Origin: Mesorhizobium sp. Root157
GTDB lineage: Bacteria; Pseudomonadota; Alphaproteobacteria; Rhizobiales; Rhizobiaceae
Length of the DNA: 64,000 bases
Direction of reading: 5' to 3'
Assembly (NCBI RefSeq): GCF_001427385.1
Contig: NZ_LMGJ01000003.1
Coordinates: 46,933-110,932 of the forward strand
Shown here in pieces: positions 27,601 through 38,200 of the stretch (positions are counted from its first letter, which is position 1; each line of letters begins with the position of its first letter). The notes beneath the pieces were generated by a model, which saw nothing but the letters and a program-made list of their open reading frames with translations, ran no database searches and was not told where the DNA came from. The translations under genes and the position numbers were made by a program.

Positions 27601-28964
27601 TATCCCCAACTCGCCGAGAGCTTCTGCATGGCGTCGCGGAAGCGGGCCGCAATCGCGTCGCGACGTAGATGCCTGCCGTCGCTGACTTGCTTGATGCCGT
27701 TAACCCACACGCAATCGACCTTGGTGGCATTGGAGAATATCCAGGCGTCCAGAACCGAATCTTCGGCCTTGCCGGTTAGCGACACGGAACCGGCATCAAG
27801 CGAGACGAAGTCCGCCGGCGCACCGACGGCAAGCCGGGAAGACCCGGCGCCGAGTGCCGCAGCCCCGCCATCAAGTGCGGCATCGAACAGGGCACGGCCA
27901 TTGGATTGGCCGGGTTTAGCCAGCACGTTGCGGGCATTGTGAAACAGGCGCTGCGAATATTCGAGTTGCCGCAACTCGTCGGGCAAGCCGATCAACACGT
28001 TGGAGTCCGAGCCGACGCCGAAGCGGCCGCCATGCTCGATGAACGAAGGGGCAGGGAAGGTGCCATCGCCGAGATTGGCTTCCGTGATCGGGCAAAGACC
28101 CGCTATGGCGCCGGCCTTTGCCATGCCGATCGTCTCGGCCTCGGTCATGTGCGTGGCGTGGATCAGGCACCAGCGCGAATCCACCTCGGCGTTGGCGAGC
28201 AGCCATTCGACGGGGCGCGCGCCCGACCAGGCCACGCAATCGCCCACTTCCTTCATCTGCTCGGCGATGTGGATGTGGAACGGCGTTGCCGGCGAAAGGC
28301 CGGATAGGTGTGCAAGTTCTGCCGGCGTCACTGCGCGCAGGCTGTGGGGCGCAACGCCGACAACAGCATGGTCAAGATGAGCGATTGCATCATGTGTTTT
28401 TTCAAACAGACGATGGAATCGATTGATATCGTTTATGAATCTCCGTTGCCCGTCCGTTGGAGCTGTGCCGCCGAAGCCCGAATGCGCATAAAATACCGGC
28501 AACAGGGTCAGGCCGATCCCGGTTTGCGCCGCCGCCGCCGCGATGCGTTCGGCCATTTCGGCAATGTTCGCATAAGGCCGGCCGTCGAGATCGTGATGAA
28601 GATAGTGGAACTCGCCGACGCGGGAAAAGCCGGCCTCGAGCATTTCGACGTAAAGCTGGGCCGCGACCGCCTCGACCTGATCCGGCGTCATCGACAGCGC
28701 AAAGCGATACATCACCTCGCGCCAACTCCAGAAACTGTCCGCTCCAGGACCGCGCGTCTCGGCAATGCCGGCCATGCCGCGCTGGAAGGCATGACTGTGC
28801 AGGTTCGGCATGCCGGGCACGATGATGGCGTGCCGTTCGTCGGAAGGCGTCGGGGCAACGCCGATGTCGATGCCTGAGACCCTGCCGTCAGCCATGGTGA
28901 GGCGCACATTGTGCCGCCACCCTTCCGCTAGCAGGACCTGTTCCGCGAAAACCGACGCCGTCAT
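27600..28964 (-). CDS. hutF: N-formimino-L-glutamate deiminase
   Basis: HutF deiminates formiminoglutamate to N-formylglutamate plus ammonia, the fourth step of the five-step histidine route. The start at ATG 28964 (MTASVFAEQVLLAEGW) has AGGGGAGACGG upstream and yields 454 residues, the family norm; a longer in-frame extension is non-homologous. It is an amidohydrolase with the metal motif NLHSHAFQRGMAG near residue 54, and a further metal-ligand region around HIHIAEQ near 235. Divergent from hutI and translationally coupled to hutC. Confidence 0.94.
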   Translation of the reverse strand: MTASVFAEQVLLAEGWRHNVRLTMADGRVSGIDIGVAPTPSDERHAIIVPGMPNLHSHAFQRGMAGIAETRGPGADSFWSWREVMYRFALSMTPDQVEAVAAQLYVEMLEAGFSRVGEFHYLHHDLDGRPYANIAEMAERIAAAAAQTGIGLTLLPVFYAHSGFGGTAPTDGQRRFINDINRFHRLFEKTHDAIAHLDHAVVGVAPHSLRAVTPAELAHLSGLSPATPFHIHIAEQMKEVGDCVAWSGARPVEWLLANAEVDSRWCLIHATHMTEAETIGMAKAGAIAGLCPITEANLGDGTFPAPSFIEHGGRFGVGSDSNVLIGLPDELRQLEYSQRLFHNARNVLAKPGQSNGRALFDAALDGGAAALGAGSSRLAVGAPADFVSLDAGSVSLTGKAEDSVLDAWIFSNATKVDCVWVNGIKQVSDGRHLRRDAIAARFRDAMQKLSASWG

Positions 28965-29019
28965 TCCGTCTCCCCTAATCTTCACAGAGCGGCACGATAT
29001 CACTTGCGCCAATCTTCTA

Positions 29020-29033
29020 TATGTATATACATA
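29020..29033. promoter_or_regulatory. HutC operator (perfect 14-bp palindrome)
   Basis: TATGTATATACATA is perfectly self-complementary and lies between the divergent hutF and hutI genes. HutC operators known in other proteobacteria share a TGTATATACA core, present here in full. The site is 47 bases before hutI and 56 before hutF, so one dimer could repress both units. Confidence 0.8.
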
Positions 29034-29079
29034 ACTGGAGCCAATTGATACGGAAAAATTCCTGGTCGCGGAGGATGGA

Positions 29080-30294
29080 GTGCAGGCAGACAAGCAGCAC
29101 ATCTGGCGCAATGCGCGTCTCGTGACGCTGGCCGGAACGCTGCCGGGCCTGGGCTTGGTCGAACATGGCGCGGTCGTGGCGGAAGCTGGCCGCATTGTCT
29201 ATGCGGGACCACAGGCCGAAATGCCTGCCGCGCCGTCGAACGCAGAAGTCATCGATTGCGAGGGCCGCTGGATCACGCCTGGGCTGATCGACTGCCACAC
29301 GCACCTTGTCTATGCCGGCAACCGCGCCAATGAGTTCGAGATGCGGCTTGCCGGCGCAAGCTATGAGGAAGTGGCGAGGGCAGGCGGGGGCATTGTCTCA
29401 TCCGTCAAGGCGCTGCGCGCCGCTAGCGAAGAGGAACTGGTGGCGCAATCGCTGCCGCGCCTCGATGCGCTGATGACTGAAGGCGTCACCACAGTAGAGA
29501 TAAAATCGGGTTACGGCCTCGATCTCGACAACGAGGCGAAGTCGCTGCGCGCCGCCCGCAGGCTTGGCGCCGACCGGCCGGTGACGGTGAGCACCAGCTT
29601 CCTTGGCGCCCATGCGTTGCCGCCGGAATTTGGCGGCGACAAGGACGGTTATATCGATAGCGTCGCGAAAACGATGCTGCCGGCTATCGCCGCCGAGGGC
29701 CTGGCCGATGCGGTGGACGGCTTCTGCGAGGGCCTTGCCTTTTCTCCCGATCAGATGGCGCGGGTGTTCGATGCGGCGAAGGCGGCCGGGCTTCCGGTCA
29801 AGCTCCATGCCGACCAGCTTTCGAACCTGCATGGCGCCGAACTTGCCGCGCGCTATGGCGCGCTTTCGGCCGATCATCTCGAATATACCGATGAGGCTGG
29901 CGCAATAGCCATGGCCAAGGCCGGCACTGTGGCAACCATCCTGCCCGGTGCCTTCTATTTCATCCGCGAGACGAAGAAGCCGCCGGTCGACCTGTTCCGC
30001 AAGCATGGCGTGAAGATGGCGATCGCCACCGACAGCAATCCCGGCACTTCGCCGCTGACCTCACTGCTTTTGACCATGAACATGGCTGCGACCCTGTTTG
30101 GCATGACGGTGGACGAGTGCATCGCCGGCGTGACGCGCGAAGCGGCGAGGGCGCTTGGACTGCTTGGCGAAACCGGCACGCTGGAAGCCGGCAAATGGGC
30201 CGACCTTGCCATCTGGGACATAGAGCGCCCCGCCGAACTCGTTTACCGCATGGGGTTCAATCCGCTTCATGCCCGTATCTGGAGAGGACAATGA
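29080..30294 (+). CDS. hutI: Imidazolonepropionase
   Basis: HutI hydrolyses imidazolone-5-propionate to formiminoglutamate (third step of histidine degradation). The 404-residue amidohydrolase carries the metal motif [17 protein letters not shown] near residue 70 and substrate-site blocks [13 protein letters not shown] and [11 protein letters not shown] near 310. The GTG start at 29080 is preceded by GGAGGATG with good spacing. Its stop overlaps the hutH start (ATGA), beginning the coupled run hutI-H-G-U-D. Confidence 0.95.
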   Translation: MQADKQHIWRNARLVTLAGTLPGLGLVEHGAVVAEAGRIVYAGPQAEMPAAPSNAEVIDCEGRWITPGLIDCHTHLVYAGNRANEFEMRLAGASYEEVARAGGGIVSSVKALRAASEEELVAQSLPRLDALMTEGVTTVEIKSGYGLDLDNEAKSLRAARRLGADRPVTVSTSFLGAHALPPEFGGDKDGYIDSVAKTMLPAIAAEGLADAVDGFCEGLAFSPDQMARVFDAAKAAGLPVKLHADQLSNLHGAELAARYGALSADHLEYTDEAGAIAMAKAGTVATILPGAFYFIRETKKPPVDLFRKHGVKMAIATDSNPGTSPLTSLLLTMNMAATLFGMTVDECIAGVTREAARALGLLGETGTLEAGKWADLAIWDIERPAELVYRMGFNPLHARIWRGQ

Positions 30295-31826
30295 CCGAGC
30301 TTTTGTTGAAACCGGGCAACGCCACGCTTGCCGATTGGCGCGCGATTTGTCGCGGTGCGGCGCCGAGGCTCGACCCGGCCTGCAAGCCAGGGATTGAAGC
30401 CAGTGCGCAAGCGGTGGCGCGCATCATCGCCAAGGGCGAGCCGGTCTACGGCATCAACACCGGCTTCGGCAAACTGGCCAGTGTGCGCATTCCGGCCGCT
30501 GATCTTGAAACCTTGCAGCGCAACATCGTCCTGTCGCATGCGGCAGGCGTCGGCGAGCCGATGCCGGTCGCGATCGCAAGGCTGATGATGGCACTGAAAC
30601 TCGCCAGTCTGGCGCAAGGCGCGTCCGGCGTGCGCCCGCAGACCGTCGAATTGCTGGAAGCCATGTTGGCGAACGACGTCATTCCGGTCGTGCCGGCGCA
30701 AGGCTCCGTCGGCGCCTCGGGAGATCTCGCCCCGCTTGCGCATATGACGGCGGCGATGATCGGCGTCGGCGAATGTTTTACGCCGCATGGCCGTGTTCCC
30801 GCGCAGGTCGCGTTCGTGTCGCATGGGTTGGAGCCGGCGGTGCTGGGCGCCAAGGAGGGGCTGGCGCTGCTCAACGGCACCCAGTTCTCGACGGCCTATG
30901 CGTTGGCCGCCCTGTTTGAGGCGGAGGTTCTCTATCAGTCGGCGCTCGTTGCCGGCGCGCTTTCGACAGACGCGGCGCGCGGTTCCGACGCGCCGTTCGA
31001 TCCGCGCATCCATCTGTTGAGAAAGCACCGCACCCAGATCGAGACGGCTGAAGCACTCCGCAAGCTCATGGCAGGAAGCGCAATCCGTGAATCGCACCGC
31101 GTCGGCGACGAACGCGTGCAGGACCCATACTGCCTGCGCTGCCAGCCGCAGGTGATGGGCGCGGCCCTTGCCGTGCTGAGGCAAGCCGCCGATACGCTGG
31201 GCACCGAAGCCAATGGCGTCACCGACAACCCGCTGATCTTCGCCGAGGACGACACAGCCCTTTCCGGCGGCAATTTCCACGCCGAGCCGGTAGCGTTTGC
31301 CGCCGACATGATCGCGCTTGCCGTGTGCGAAATCGGTTCGCTGTCGGAACGGCGCATCGCCATGCTGGTCGATCCGGCATTATCGGGCATGCCGGCCTTC
31401 CTGACCCCGAAACCCGGCCTCAACTCCGGCTTCATGATCCCGCAGGTGACGGCGGCGGCACTTGTTTCGGAAAACAAGCAGAAAGCATATCCGGCGAGCG
31501 TGGATTCCATCCCGACTTCGGCAAATCAGGAAGATCATGTCTCCATGGCCGCCCATGGCGCGCGTCGTCTCATCGGCATGATCGAGAACGCAACGGCCGT
31601 TATCGGCATCGAACTTCTGGCCGCCGCCCAAGGTTGCGATTTTCACCAGCCGCTGGCGTCGAGCACGCCGCTGGAGGCCGTGCGCAAGCTGATCCGCGCC
31701 CAGGTGCCGCATCTCGACACTGACCGGCATTTCCACCCCGACATGGAAAAGGCCATCGCGCTGGTGCGTTCGGGTGCCGCGATCCAAGCCACGAAGGCGG
31801 TGAAGTTGCCGGGAGTGGCATCATGA
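30291..31826 (+). CDS. hutH: Histidine ammonia-lyase
   Basis: HutH eliminates ammonia from histidine to give urocanate, the first step of the pathway. The start at ATG 30291 overlaps the hutI stop; the protein is 511 residues long, the normal length. The self-processing MIO cofactor triad is A142-S143-G144 in [14 protein letters not shown], the same numbering as in the Pseudomonas putida enzyme. Conserved [10 protein letters not shown] near 53 and SADQEDH-like [11 protein letters not shown] near 413 are also present. hutG follows with a four-base ATGA overlap. Confidence 0.96.
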   Translation: MTELLLKPGNATLADWRAICRGAAPRLDPACKPGIEASAQAVARIIAKGEPVYGINTGFGKLASVRIPAADLETLQRNIVLSHAAGVGEPMPVAIARLMMALKLASLAQGASGVRPQTVELLEAMLANDVIPVVPAQGSVGASGDLAPLAHMTAAMIGVGECFTPHGRVPAQVAFVSHGLEPAVLGAKEGLALLNGTQFSTAYALAALFEAEVLYQSALVAGALSTDAARGSDAPFDPRIHLLRKHRTQIETAEALRKLMAGSAIRESHRVGDERVQDPYCLRCQPQVMGAALAVLRQAADTLGTEANGVTDNPLIFAEDDTALSGGNFHAEPVAFAADMIALAVCEIGSLSERRIAMLVDPALSGMPAFLTPKPGLNSGFMIPQVTAAALVSENKQKAYPASVDSIPTSANQEDHVSMAAHGARRLIGMIENATAVIGIELLAAAQGCDFHQPLASSTPLEAVRKLIRAQVPHLDTDRHFHPDMEKAIALVRSGAAIQATKAVKLPGVAS

Positions 31827-32641
31827 GCGCGACGCCATGGTTGACCGTGACGCGCGGTGATGCACCGCTGCTGGTGTCCATCCCGCATACCGGCATCGAT
31901 CTTGCCGGCCTTGAACCCCGGCTGGTGTCGCCCTGGCTCGGCCGGCGCGATTGCGACTGGTGGATAGATACACTGTACGATTTCGCGAAAGGTCTGGGCG
32001 CGACGGTCGTGCATACGGCGATTTCGCGCACGGTGATCGACGTCAACCGCGACCCTTCCGGCGTGTCGCTGTATCCCGGCCAGGCCACGACCGGCCTTTG
32101 CCCGACCGATACCTTTGACGGCGATCCGCTGTACCGCGCCGGTGAGGAGCCAGAACAGGCTGAGATCGACGAGCGCCGCGAAACCTATTTTGTGCCCTAC
32201 CATGCTGCATTGCAGGCCGAGATCGACCGTCTGCGCGCACGGCATAACAAAATCGTGCTCTACGATTGCCATTCGATCCGCTCGGTGCTGCCGCGCCTGT
32301 TTGAAGGCACTCTGCCAGTATTCAATCTCGGCACAAACGACGGCAACAGCACCGATCCGGTGTTGCAGGGACTGGTCGCGAACATTCTGGCCGGAACAGG
32401 TCAAAGCCATATCGTCAACGGCCGCTTCAAGGGTGGCTTCATCACGCGGCATTTCGGCCGGCCGCAAGACGGCGTCCATGCGCTGCAAATGGAACTGTCC
32501 AATCGCGGCTACATGCGCGAACCGGAAGGCAAGGGCACGCCTGAAACCTGGCCAGTGCCTTACGATGCCGGCTTTGCCGCCCCGATGCGCACAACCCTCA
32601 CCGAAATCCTCGAAGCCGCGCTCGCCTGGGCGCGTGGCTGA
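31823..32641 (+). CDS. hutG: N-formylglutamate deformylase (HutG type)
   Basis: This enzyme hydrolyses N-formylglutamate to glutamate and formate, the last step of the HutF branch of histidine catabolism. The 272-residue protein belongs to the N-formylglutamate amidohydrolase family: SIPHTGID near residue 14, [15 protein letters not shown] near 73 and [17 protein letters not shown] near 146. Presence of hutF and this gene shows the five-step route. It overlaps hutH by four bases, and hutU starts 30 bases downstream. Confidence 0.93.
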   Translation: MSATPWLTVTRGDAPLLVSIPHTGIDLAGLEPRLVSPWLGRRDCDWWIDTLYDFAKGLGATVVHTAISRTVIDVNRDPSGVSLYPGQATTGLCPTDTFDGDPLYRAGEEPEQAEIDERRETYFVPYHAALQAEIDRLRARHNKIVLYDCHSIRSVLPRLFEGTLPVFNLGTNDGNSTDPVLQGLVANILAGTGQSHIVNGRFKGGFITRHFGRPQDGVHALQMELSNRGYMREPEGKGTPETWPVPYDAGFAAPMRTTLTEILEAALAWARG

Positions 32642-32671
32642 CTTGCGCGCCAATCCTTTCTGGAGGCAATC

Positions 32672-34348
32672 ATGACAACGCATACCCGCATCGACAATGC
32701 CCGCACCATACGAGCGGCCACCGGGACCGAATTGACGGCAAAAAGCTGGCTCACCGAAGCGCCGCTGCGCATGCTGATGAACAATCTCGATCCGGGCGTC
32801 GCCGAAAAGCCGGGCGAACTGGTCGTCTATGGCGGTATCGGCCGCGCCGCGCGCGACTGGGAAAGCTTTGACCGCATCGTCGGCGCGCTAAGAAACCTCG
32901 AAGCCGACCAGACTCTGCTCGTCCAATCCGGCAAGCCGGTCGGCGTGTTCCGCACCCATAAGGACGCGCCGCGTGTCCTGATCGCCAACTCCAACCTTGT
33001 GCCGCACTGGGCCAATTGGGATCACTTCAACGCCCTCGATAAGAAGGGCCTGATGATGTACGGCCAGATGACGGCCGGCTCGTGGATCTATATCGGCTCG
33101 CAGGGCATCGTTCAGGGCACCTACGAAACCTTCGTCGAACTCGGCCGCCAGCATTACAACGGCGACCTTTCCGGCCGCTGGATCCTGACCGCCGGGCTTG
33201 GCGGCATGGGCGGCGCGCAGCCTTTGGCGGCGACCATGGCCGGTGCCTCGTGTCTGGCGATCGAATGCCAGGCAAGCCGTATCGAGATGCGATTGAAGAC
33301 CGGCTATGTCGACGTGCAGGCCAAGGATCTCGACGAAGCGTTGGCCATTATCGACAAGGCGTGCAAGGAAAAGAAAGCGGTATCGGTGGCGCTGCTCGGC
33401 AATGCCGCCGATATTTTCCCGGAACTGGTCAAGCGCGGCGTCAAGCCGGATGCGGTGACCGATCAGACCTCGGCGCACGATCCGGTCAACGGCTATCTGC
33501 CCCAGGGCTGGACCGTGGCGGAGTGGGAGGCAAAACGCGAGCGCGACCCTAAGGCGGTCACACGTGCTGCGAAGAAGTCGATGGCTGTCCATGTGCGGGC
33601 CATGCTCGACTTCCACAGGCTAGGCATTCCGACCGTCGATTACGGCAACAACATCCGCCAGATGGCGCTGGAGGAGGGTGTGGAAAATGCCTTCGACTTC
33701 CCCGGTTTCGTGCCAGCCTATATCCGCCCGCTGTTTTGCCGCGGCATCGGCCCTTTCCGCTGGGCGGCGCTTTCAGGCGATCCCGAGGATATCTACAGGA
33801 CCGATGCCAAGGTGAAGGAACTGACGCCCGGCAACAAGCACTTGCACAACTGGCTCGACATGGCGAAGGAGCGCATCCATTTCCAGGGCCTGCCGGCGCG
33901 CATCTGCTGGGTAGGGTTGGGCGACCGCCACCGTTTGGGCCTGGCTTTCAACGAAATGGTCGCCAAGGGCGAGTTGAAGGCGCCAGTGGTCATCGGCCGC
34001 GATCATCTCGATTCCGGCTCGGTGGCTTCGCCAAACCGCGAGACCGAGGCGATGAAAGACGGCTCCGATGCCGTATCCGACTGGCCGTTGCTCAACGCGC
34101 TGCTCAATACCGCGTCAGGCGCGACATGGGTATCGCTGCACCATGGCGGAGGCGTCGGTATGGGCTTTTCGCAGCATTCGGGCATGGTCATCGTCGCCGA
34201 TGGCACCGAAGACGCGGCGCGCCGCCTGGAGCGCGTGTTGTGGAACGATCCGGCGACCGGCGTCATGCGCCACGCCGATGCGGGTTATGACATCGCGATC
34301 CAGTGCGCAAAGGAACATCAGCTCAATCTGCCCGGCATTCTTGGCTGA
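32672..34348 (+). CDS. hutU: Urocanate hydratase
   Basis: HutU adds water to urocanate using tightly bound NAD+, yielding imidazolonepropionate (second step). The 558-residue length is standard. The NAD-binding glycine-rich region is [19 protein letters not shown] near residue 174, and the conserved [20 protein letters not shown] (near 446-465) and [15 protein letters not shown] (near 490) blocks are intact. GGAGG lies before the ATG. It is the fourth gene of hutI-H-G-U-D. Confidence 0.97.
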   Translation: MTTHTRIDNARTIRAATGTELTAKSWLTEAPLRMLMNNLDPGVAEKPGELVVYGGIGRAARDWESFDRIVGALRNLEADQTLLVQSGKPVGVFRTHKDAPRVLIANSNLVPHWANWDHFNALDKKGLMMYGQMTAGSWIYIGSQGIVQGTYETFVELGRQHYNGDLSGRWILTAGLGGMGGAQPLAATMAGASCLAIECQASRIEMRLKTGYVDVQAKDLDEALAIIDKACKEKKAVSVALLGNAADIFPELVKRGVKPDAVTDQTSAHDPVNGYLPQGWTVAEWEAKRERDPKAVTRAAKKSMAVHVRAMLDFHRLGIPTVDYGNNIRQMALEEGVENAFDFPGFVPAYIRPLFCRGIGPFRWAALSGDPEDIYRTDAKVKELTPGNKHLHNWLDMAKERIHFQGLPARICWVGLGDRHRLGLAFNEMVAKGELKAPVVIGRDHLDSGSVASPNRETEAMKDGSDAVSDWPLLNALLNTASGATWVSLHHGGGVGMGFSQHSGMVIVADGTEDAARRLERVLWNDPATGVMRHADAGYDIAIQCAKEHQLNLPGILG

Positions 34349-34351
34349 TCC

Positions 34352-34939
34352 ATGCAGATCCTGCGCGCCAGCGATTATCGTTCAATGCCATGGAAGAACG
34401 GCGGCGGCGTCACGACAGAAATCGCCGTCTCGCCGGGCGGCTCGGGACTGGAAGATTTTGACTGGCGCATTTCGATGGCCAGGGTCGAAAGCAGCGGCCC
34501 GTTCTCGACGTTCGCCGGGATCGACCGAACCCTGTCGATTCTGGAAGGCGAGGGGATACTCCTGAATGTCGATGGCCGAATTCCCATCGGCTTGACCGCT
34601 CAGTCGCAGCCATTGCTGTTTCCCGCAGACGTGCCGGCGACGGCTGCCCTGATCCGCGGCCCTATCCTCGACCTCAACGTCATGACGCGCCGCGGGCGGC
34701 GCAGCCATACCGTGGCGGGGGTGACCTTTTCGGCACCGCTTGTGGTCGATCCGCGAACCGACACCGTGTTTGTCTTCAACAGTGAAGGCGTTGTGGAAAT
34801 TCAGGCTCCAGATCCCGTTCGACTCGACCCTCACGATACGATCATGCTGGCGCCCGATGGCGAAATGATACGGCTTGAAACCCCGCAATCCGCCACTTTG
34901 TTCATTATCCGTATCCACGCAAACGCATCCGGCCAATAG
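34352..34939 (+). CDS. hutD: HutD family protein
   Basis: HutD is a cupin-fold protein found in many hut operons; in Pseudomonas it is proposed to cap hut expression, possibly by binding formylglutamate or urocanate, but its mechanism is unclear. The 195-residue protein begins RASDYRSMPWKNGGGVTTEI, the family signature, and has FDWRISMARVESSGPFSTFAG-like cupin strands (residues about 35-60). It begins three bases after the hutU stop and ends the operon. Confidence 0.88.
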   Translation: MQILRASDYRSMPWKNGGGVTTEIAVSPGGSGLEDFDWRISMARVESSGPFSTFAGIDRTLSILEGEGILLNVDGRIPIGLTAQSQPLLFPADVPATAALIRGPILDLNVMTRRGRRSHTVAGVTFSAPLVVDPRTDTVFVFNSEGVVEIQAPDPVRLDPHDTIMLAPDGEMIRLETPQSATLFIIRIHANASGQ

Positions 34940-35216
34940 TCTTAGCCGCCAAGCTTCGGACTATATGGCGGGATAGCCTGTTTGACGCCGCATCGAACAC
35001 GAAAAAGCCCAAATCCTTTCCTTTCGATCCGGCCGGCCCGCGCACAAAGCGCGCGCTCAAGGTTGTCGGGGAGATAACGCGTGCTATTGTCTGTTGGGAT
35101 GCTGAAGCTACCCCATTCGGCCATTGCTGCGATGCAACCAATCGCATTTGAACCGGTTTAATGAACGCGGTCGCGCCAGTTTGGTCGCACCCGCGTTCCT
35201 GCCGCACGGATTGTTA

Positions 35217-38200
35217 ATGAATATTCAAGCCAGCCCAGACCTTTTGCAACGCTCAAGCTCGACGTTTCCAACCGCTCCGGAAGCGCCGATCCGCTCCCAA
35301 TTCTTCCAGGAAGATCGCCTGCGCGTGCTTGGTGAGGCCATCGCCAGCGGTGAGGTCGATGCCTTCGCAGGTGTTGGAACATTCGATTTTCAGGCCCGCA
35401 TCCGTGAGAATGCCAAGAAAATCCTCGAGGTCTACCGCTCGACCAACGCCGCGCAGGCGAAGGGCGAAGCGATTACGCCAGCCGCGCAGTGGCTTCTCGA
35501 CAACAATTATCTGGTCGAGGAAACCATCTACCAGATCAAGCGCGACCTGCCGCGCCGCTTCTACCGGCAATTGCCGACACTCAAGCTGCCTGACGGAACC
35601 AGCGTTCCGCGCGCGCTGGTGCTGGCTTGGGCATATGTCGCGCATTCCGACAGTTCCGTGTCCGCGCACATGTTCAAGTCGATGGTGGAGGGATTTCAGT
35701 CCGTCGAACCAATGAGGATTGGCGAACTGTGGGCGCTGCCGTCGCTGCTGCGTTTTGTGCTTATCGAGAATTTGCGCCGGCTGGCGGTACGTGTCAGCCG
35801 GGCGCGCGACATGCGCCTCATCGCCAACGAGGTGGCCGACCGTGTGCTCGCTTCTGCCGGAGGCGGCGAAGGTCACGACCTGCTTGCCGGCTACAGCGCC
35901 CATGCGCAGGACACCACCTTCGCGACCCAACTTCTCTACCGGCTGCGCGACGGCTCGCAAAACGCGGGCAGGGCGCTTGAATGGCTGGAAGGCGAATTGG
36001 AGAAGTCCGGCTCCGATGCGGAAGAAATCATAATCGCCGAACACCAGACATTGTCGAGCGGCAACGTCACCACCGGCAACATCATCCGTGGCCTGCGCCT
36101 CATCAATGACGTCGACTGGACTGTTTGGTTCGAGGGGGTCAGCAAGATCGATGCCTTGCTGCGTGAGCGCACCGGGTTCGGCGCACTCGACTTCGCCTCG
36201 CGCGACCAGTACCGGACCGCTGTCGAGGAACTCGCGCGCAGGTCCGACAAGTCGGAATACGAGGTGGCCGAAACCGCCACCGATCTGGCCAAATATGCGC
36301 CGCATCCGCACGTTGCGGCCGCCGACGATGAAGCGACGCCTTCTTCCACCGACGTCGGTTTCTATCTGGTCGGCCGTCTCCGTCCCGAACTGGAAAGCGC
36401 CGTCGGCTATCGCCCGAGCCTCGGCCAACGGCTGAAGAGAGCGTTCCGCAAGACCGGCTGGCTTGGCATTTTCATCCCGGTTTTTGCACTCACGGCACTG
36501 CTTCTTTACGCGACCGGGAACGCCCTTGCGGCGTTGGGCCTGCCGGTTTCCGCGATCGTCTTGATGCTGGTGCTGTTTGCGGTGCCTGCCAGCGAAGGCG
36601 CACTGGCCTTTTTCAATACGTTTGTCCTCCTGTTCCTCAAGCCAACCAGGCTGATCGGCTACGAGTACAAGGACGGCATTCCTGCCGAGGCACGCACGCT
36701 TGTCGTCGTTCCCTCCCTGATCGGCTCGCGCGACGACGTCGAGGAAAACATCCGCAACATCGAAGTCCACTACCTCGCCAACACGTCAGACGAACTTTAC
36801 TTCGCGCTGCTGTCGGACTGGCCTGACAGCAACAGCGAAGTTGCTGCGGGCGACATGGAAATCCTGGACTTCGCCCGTAGCCAGATATCCCGGCTCAATC
36901 AGCGCTACCCAACGGAAGGTTCGCCGCGGTTCCATCTGCTGCACCGCCGCCGCCTTTACAATCCGGGGCAGGGCAAATGGATGGGTTGGGAGCGCAAGCG
37001 CGGCAAGCTGCATGAACTCAACCTTCTGCTGCGCGGCGACGGCGACACCACCTTCATGCCGGTCGATGCACCGCTGCCGGAGAATGTCGTCTATGTGATG
37101 ACGCTCGACGCCGACACGCGCACCACGCGCGACGCAATCGCCAAGCTGATCGGTAAACTGAGCCACTCCTTGAACCGGCCGCATTTCGATGCCGCGAGCC
37201 GGCGGGTTTCGTCCGGCTACACGATCCTCCAGCCACGCATCACGCCGTCATTGACGACCGGCGACGAGGCCTCGTTCTTCCAACGGGTGTTTTCTGCCAA
37301 TCGCGGCCTGGACCCTTATGTCTTCGCGGTGTCCGATCTTTATCAGGACCTGTTCGGCGCGGGTTCCTTCACCGGCAAGGGGCTCTATCATATCGATGCC
37401 TTCGAGGCGGCACTGAAGGACCGCTTCGAGGAAAACACCATCCTCAGCCACGACCTGATCGAAGGCGCCATGGCGCGCTCGGCCCTGGTCACCGATGTCG
37501 AACTGGTCGAGGATTACCCCACGCGCTATTCGGTCGATGCATCGCGCCAGCACCGCTGGGCGCGCGGCGACTGGCAATTGCTCAACTTCATCCTCGATCC
37601 GCGTTCCGGCGTGCCGGCGTTGTCGCGCTGGAAGATGGTCGACAATCTGCGCCGGACGCTGACGCCGATTTTCTGGGTGATGGCTGCGATTGCCGGCTGG
37701 ACCCTGCTGCCGTTCACTCAAGCGGCCCAGTGGCAAGCGCTTCTGATCCTCACCCTGTTCATGGCGCCGACATTCGATATCGTCAACGCGATCCTGCCGA
37801 AGAACCGCGATGCAACGCCACGCGGCCATTTTTCAGCGCTCGCGCATGACGTCGCCTTCGGTACGGCACTGGTAGCACTCAAGATCGTGTTGATGGCCCA
37901 TACGGCCTGGATGATGGCCGACGCCATCGTTCGCACGCTCTATCGCCTGTTCGTCAGCCGCAGGAACCTGCTGGAATGGCGCACGGCTTCGCAAGCGCAC
38001 AAGGGCGGCGACAACGACCTCGGTTCCTACTACGGCGGCATGTACGGCGCCGTCATCATCGGTGTCGTCGGTCTTGCCATTCCGGTGTTCGCGGACTCGA
38101 CAGGTGCTTTTGTCGCCTTCTTCTTCGCCCTGTTCTGGATCGGGTCGCCGGCCTTCGCCTGGGTGATCAGCCGCTCGGCGGAAACCGAGGATCGGCTGCA

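Noticed and set aside
35253..36770. 505-codon ORF antisense to the ndvB N-terminus
   Set aside because: No homology pattern or ribosome site; explained by GC-rich codon bias of ndvB.
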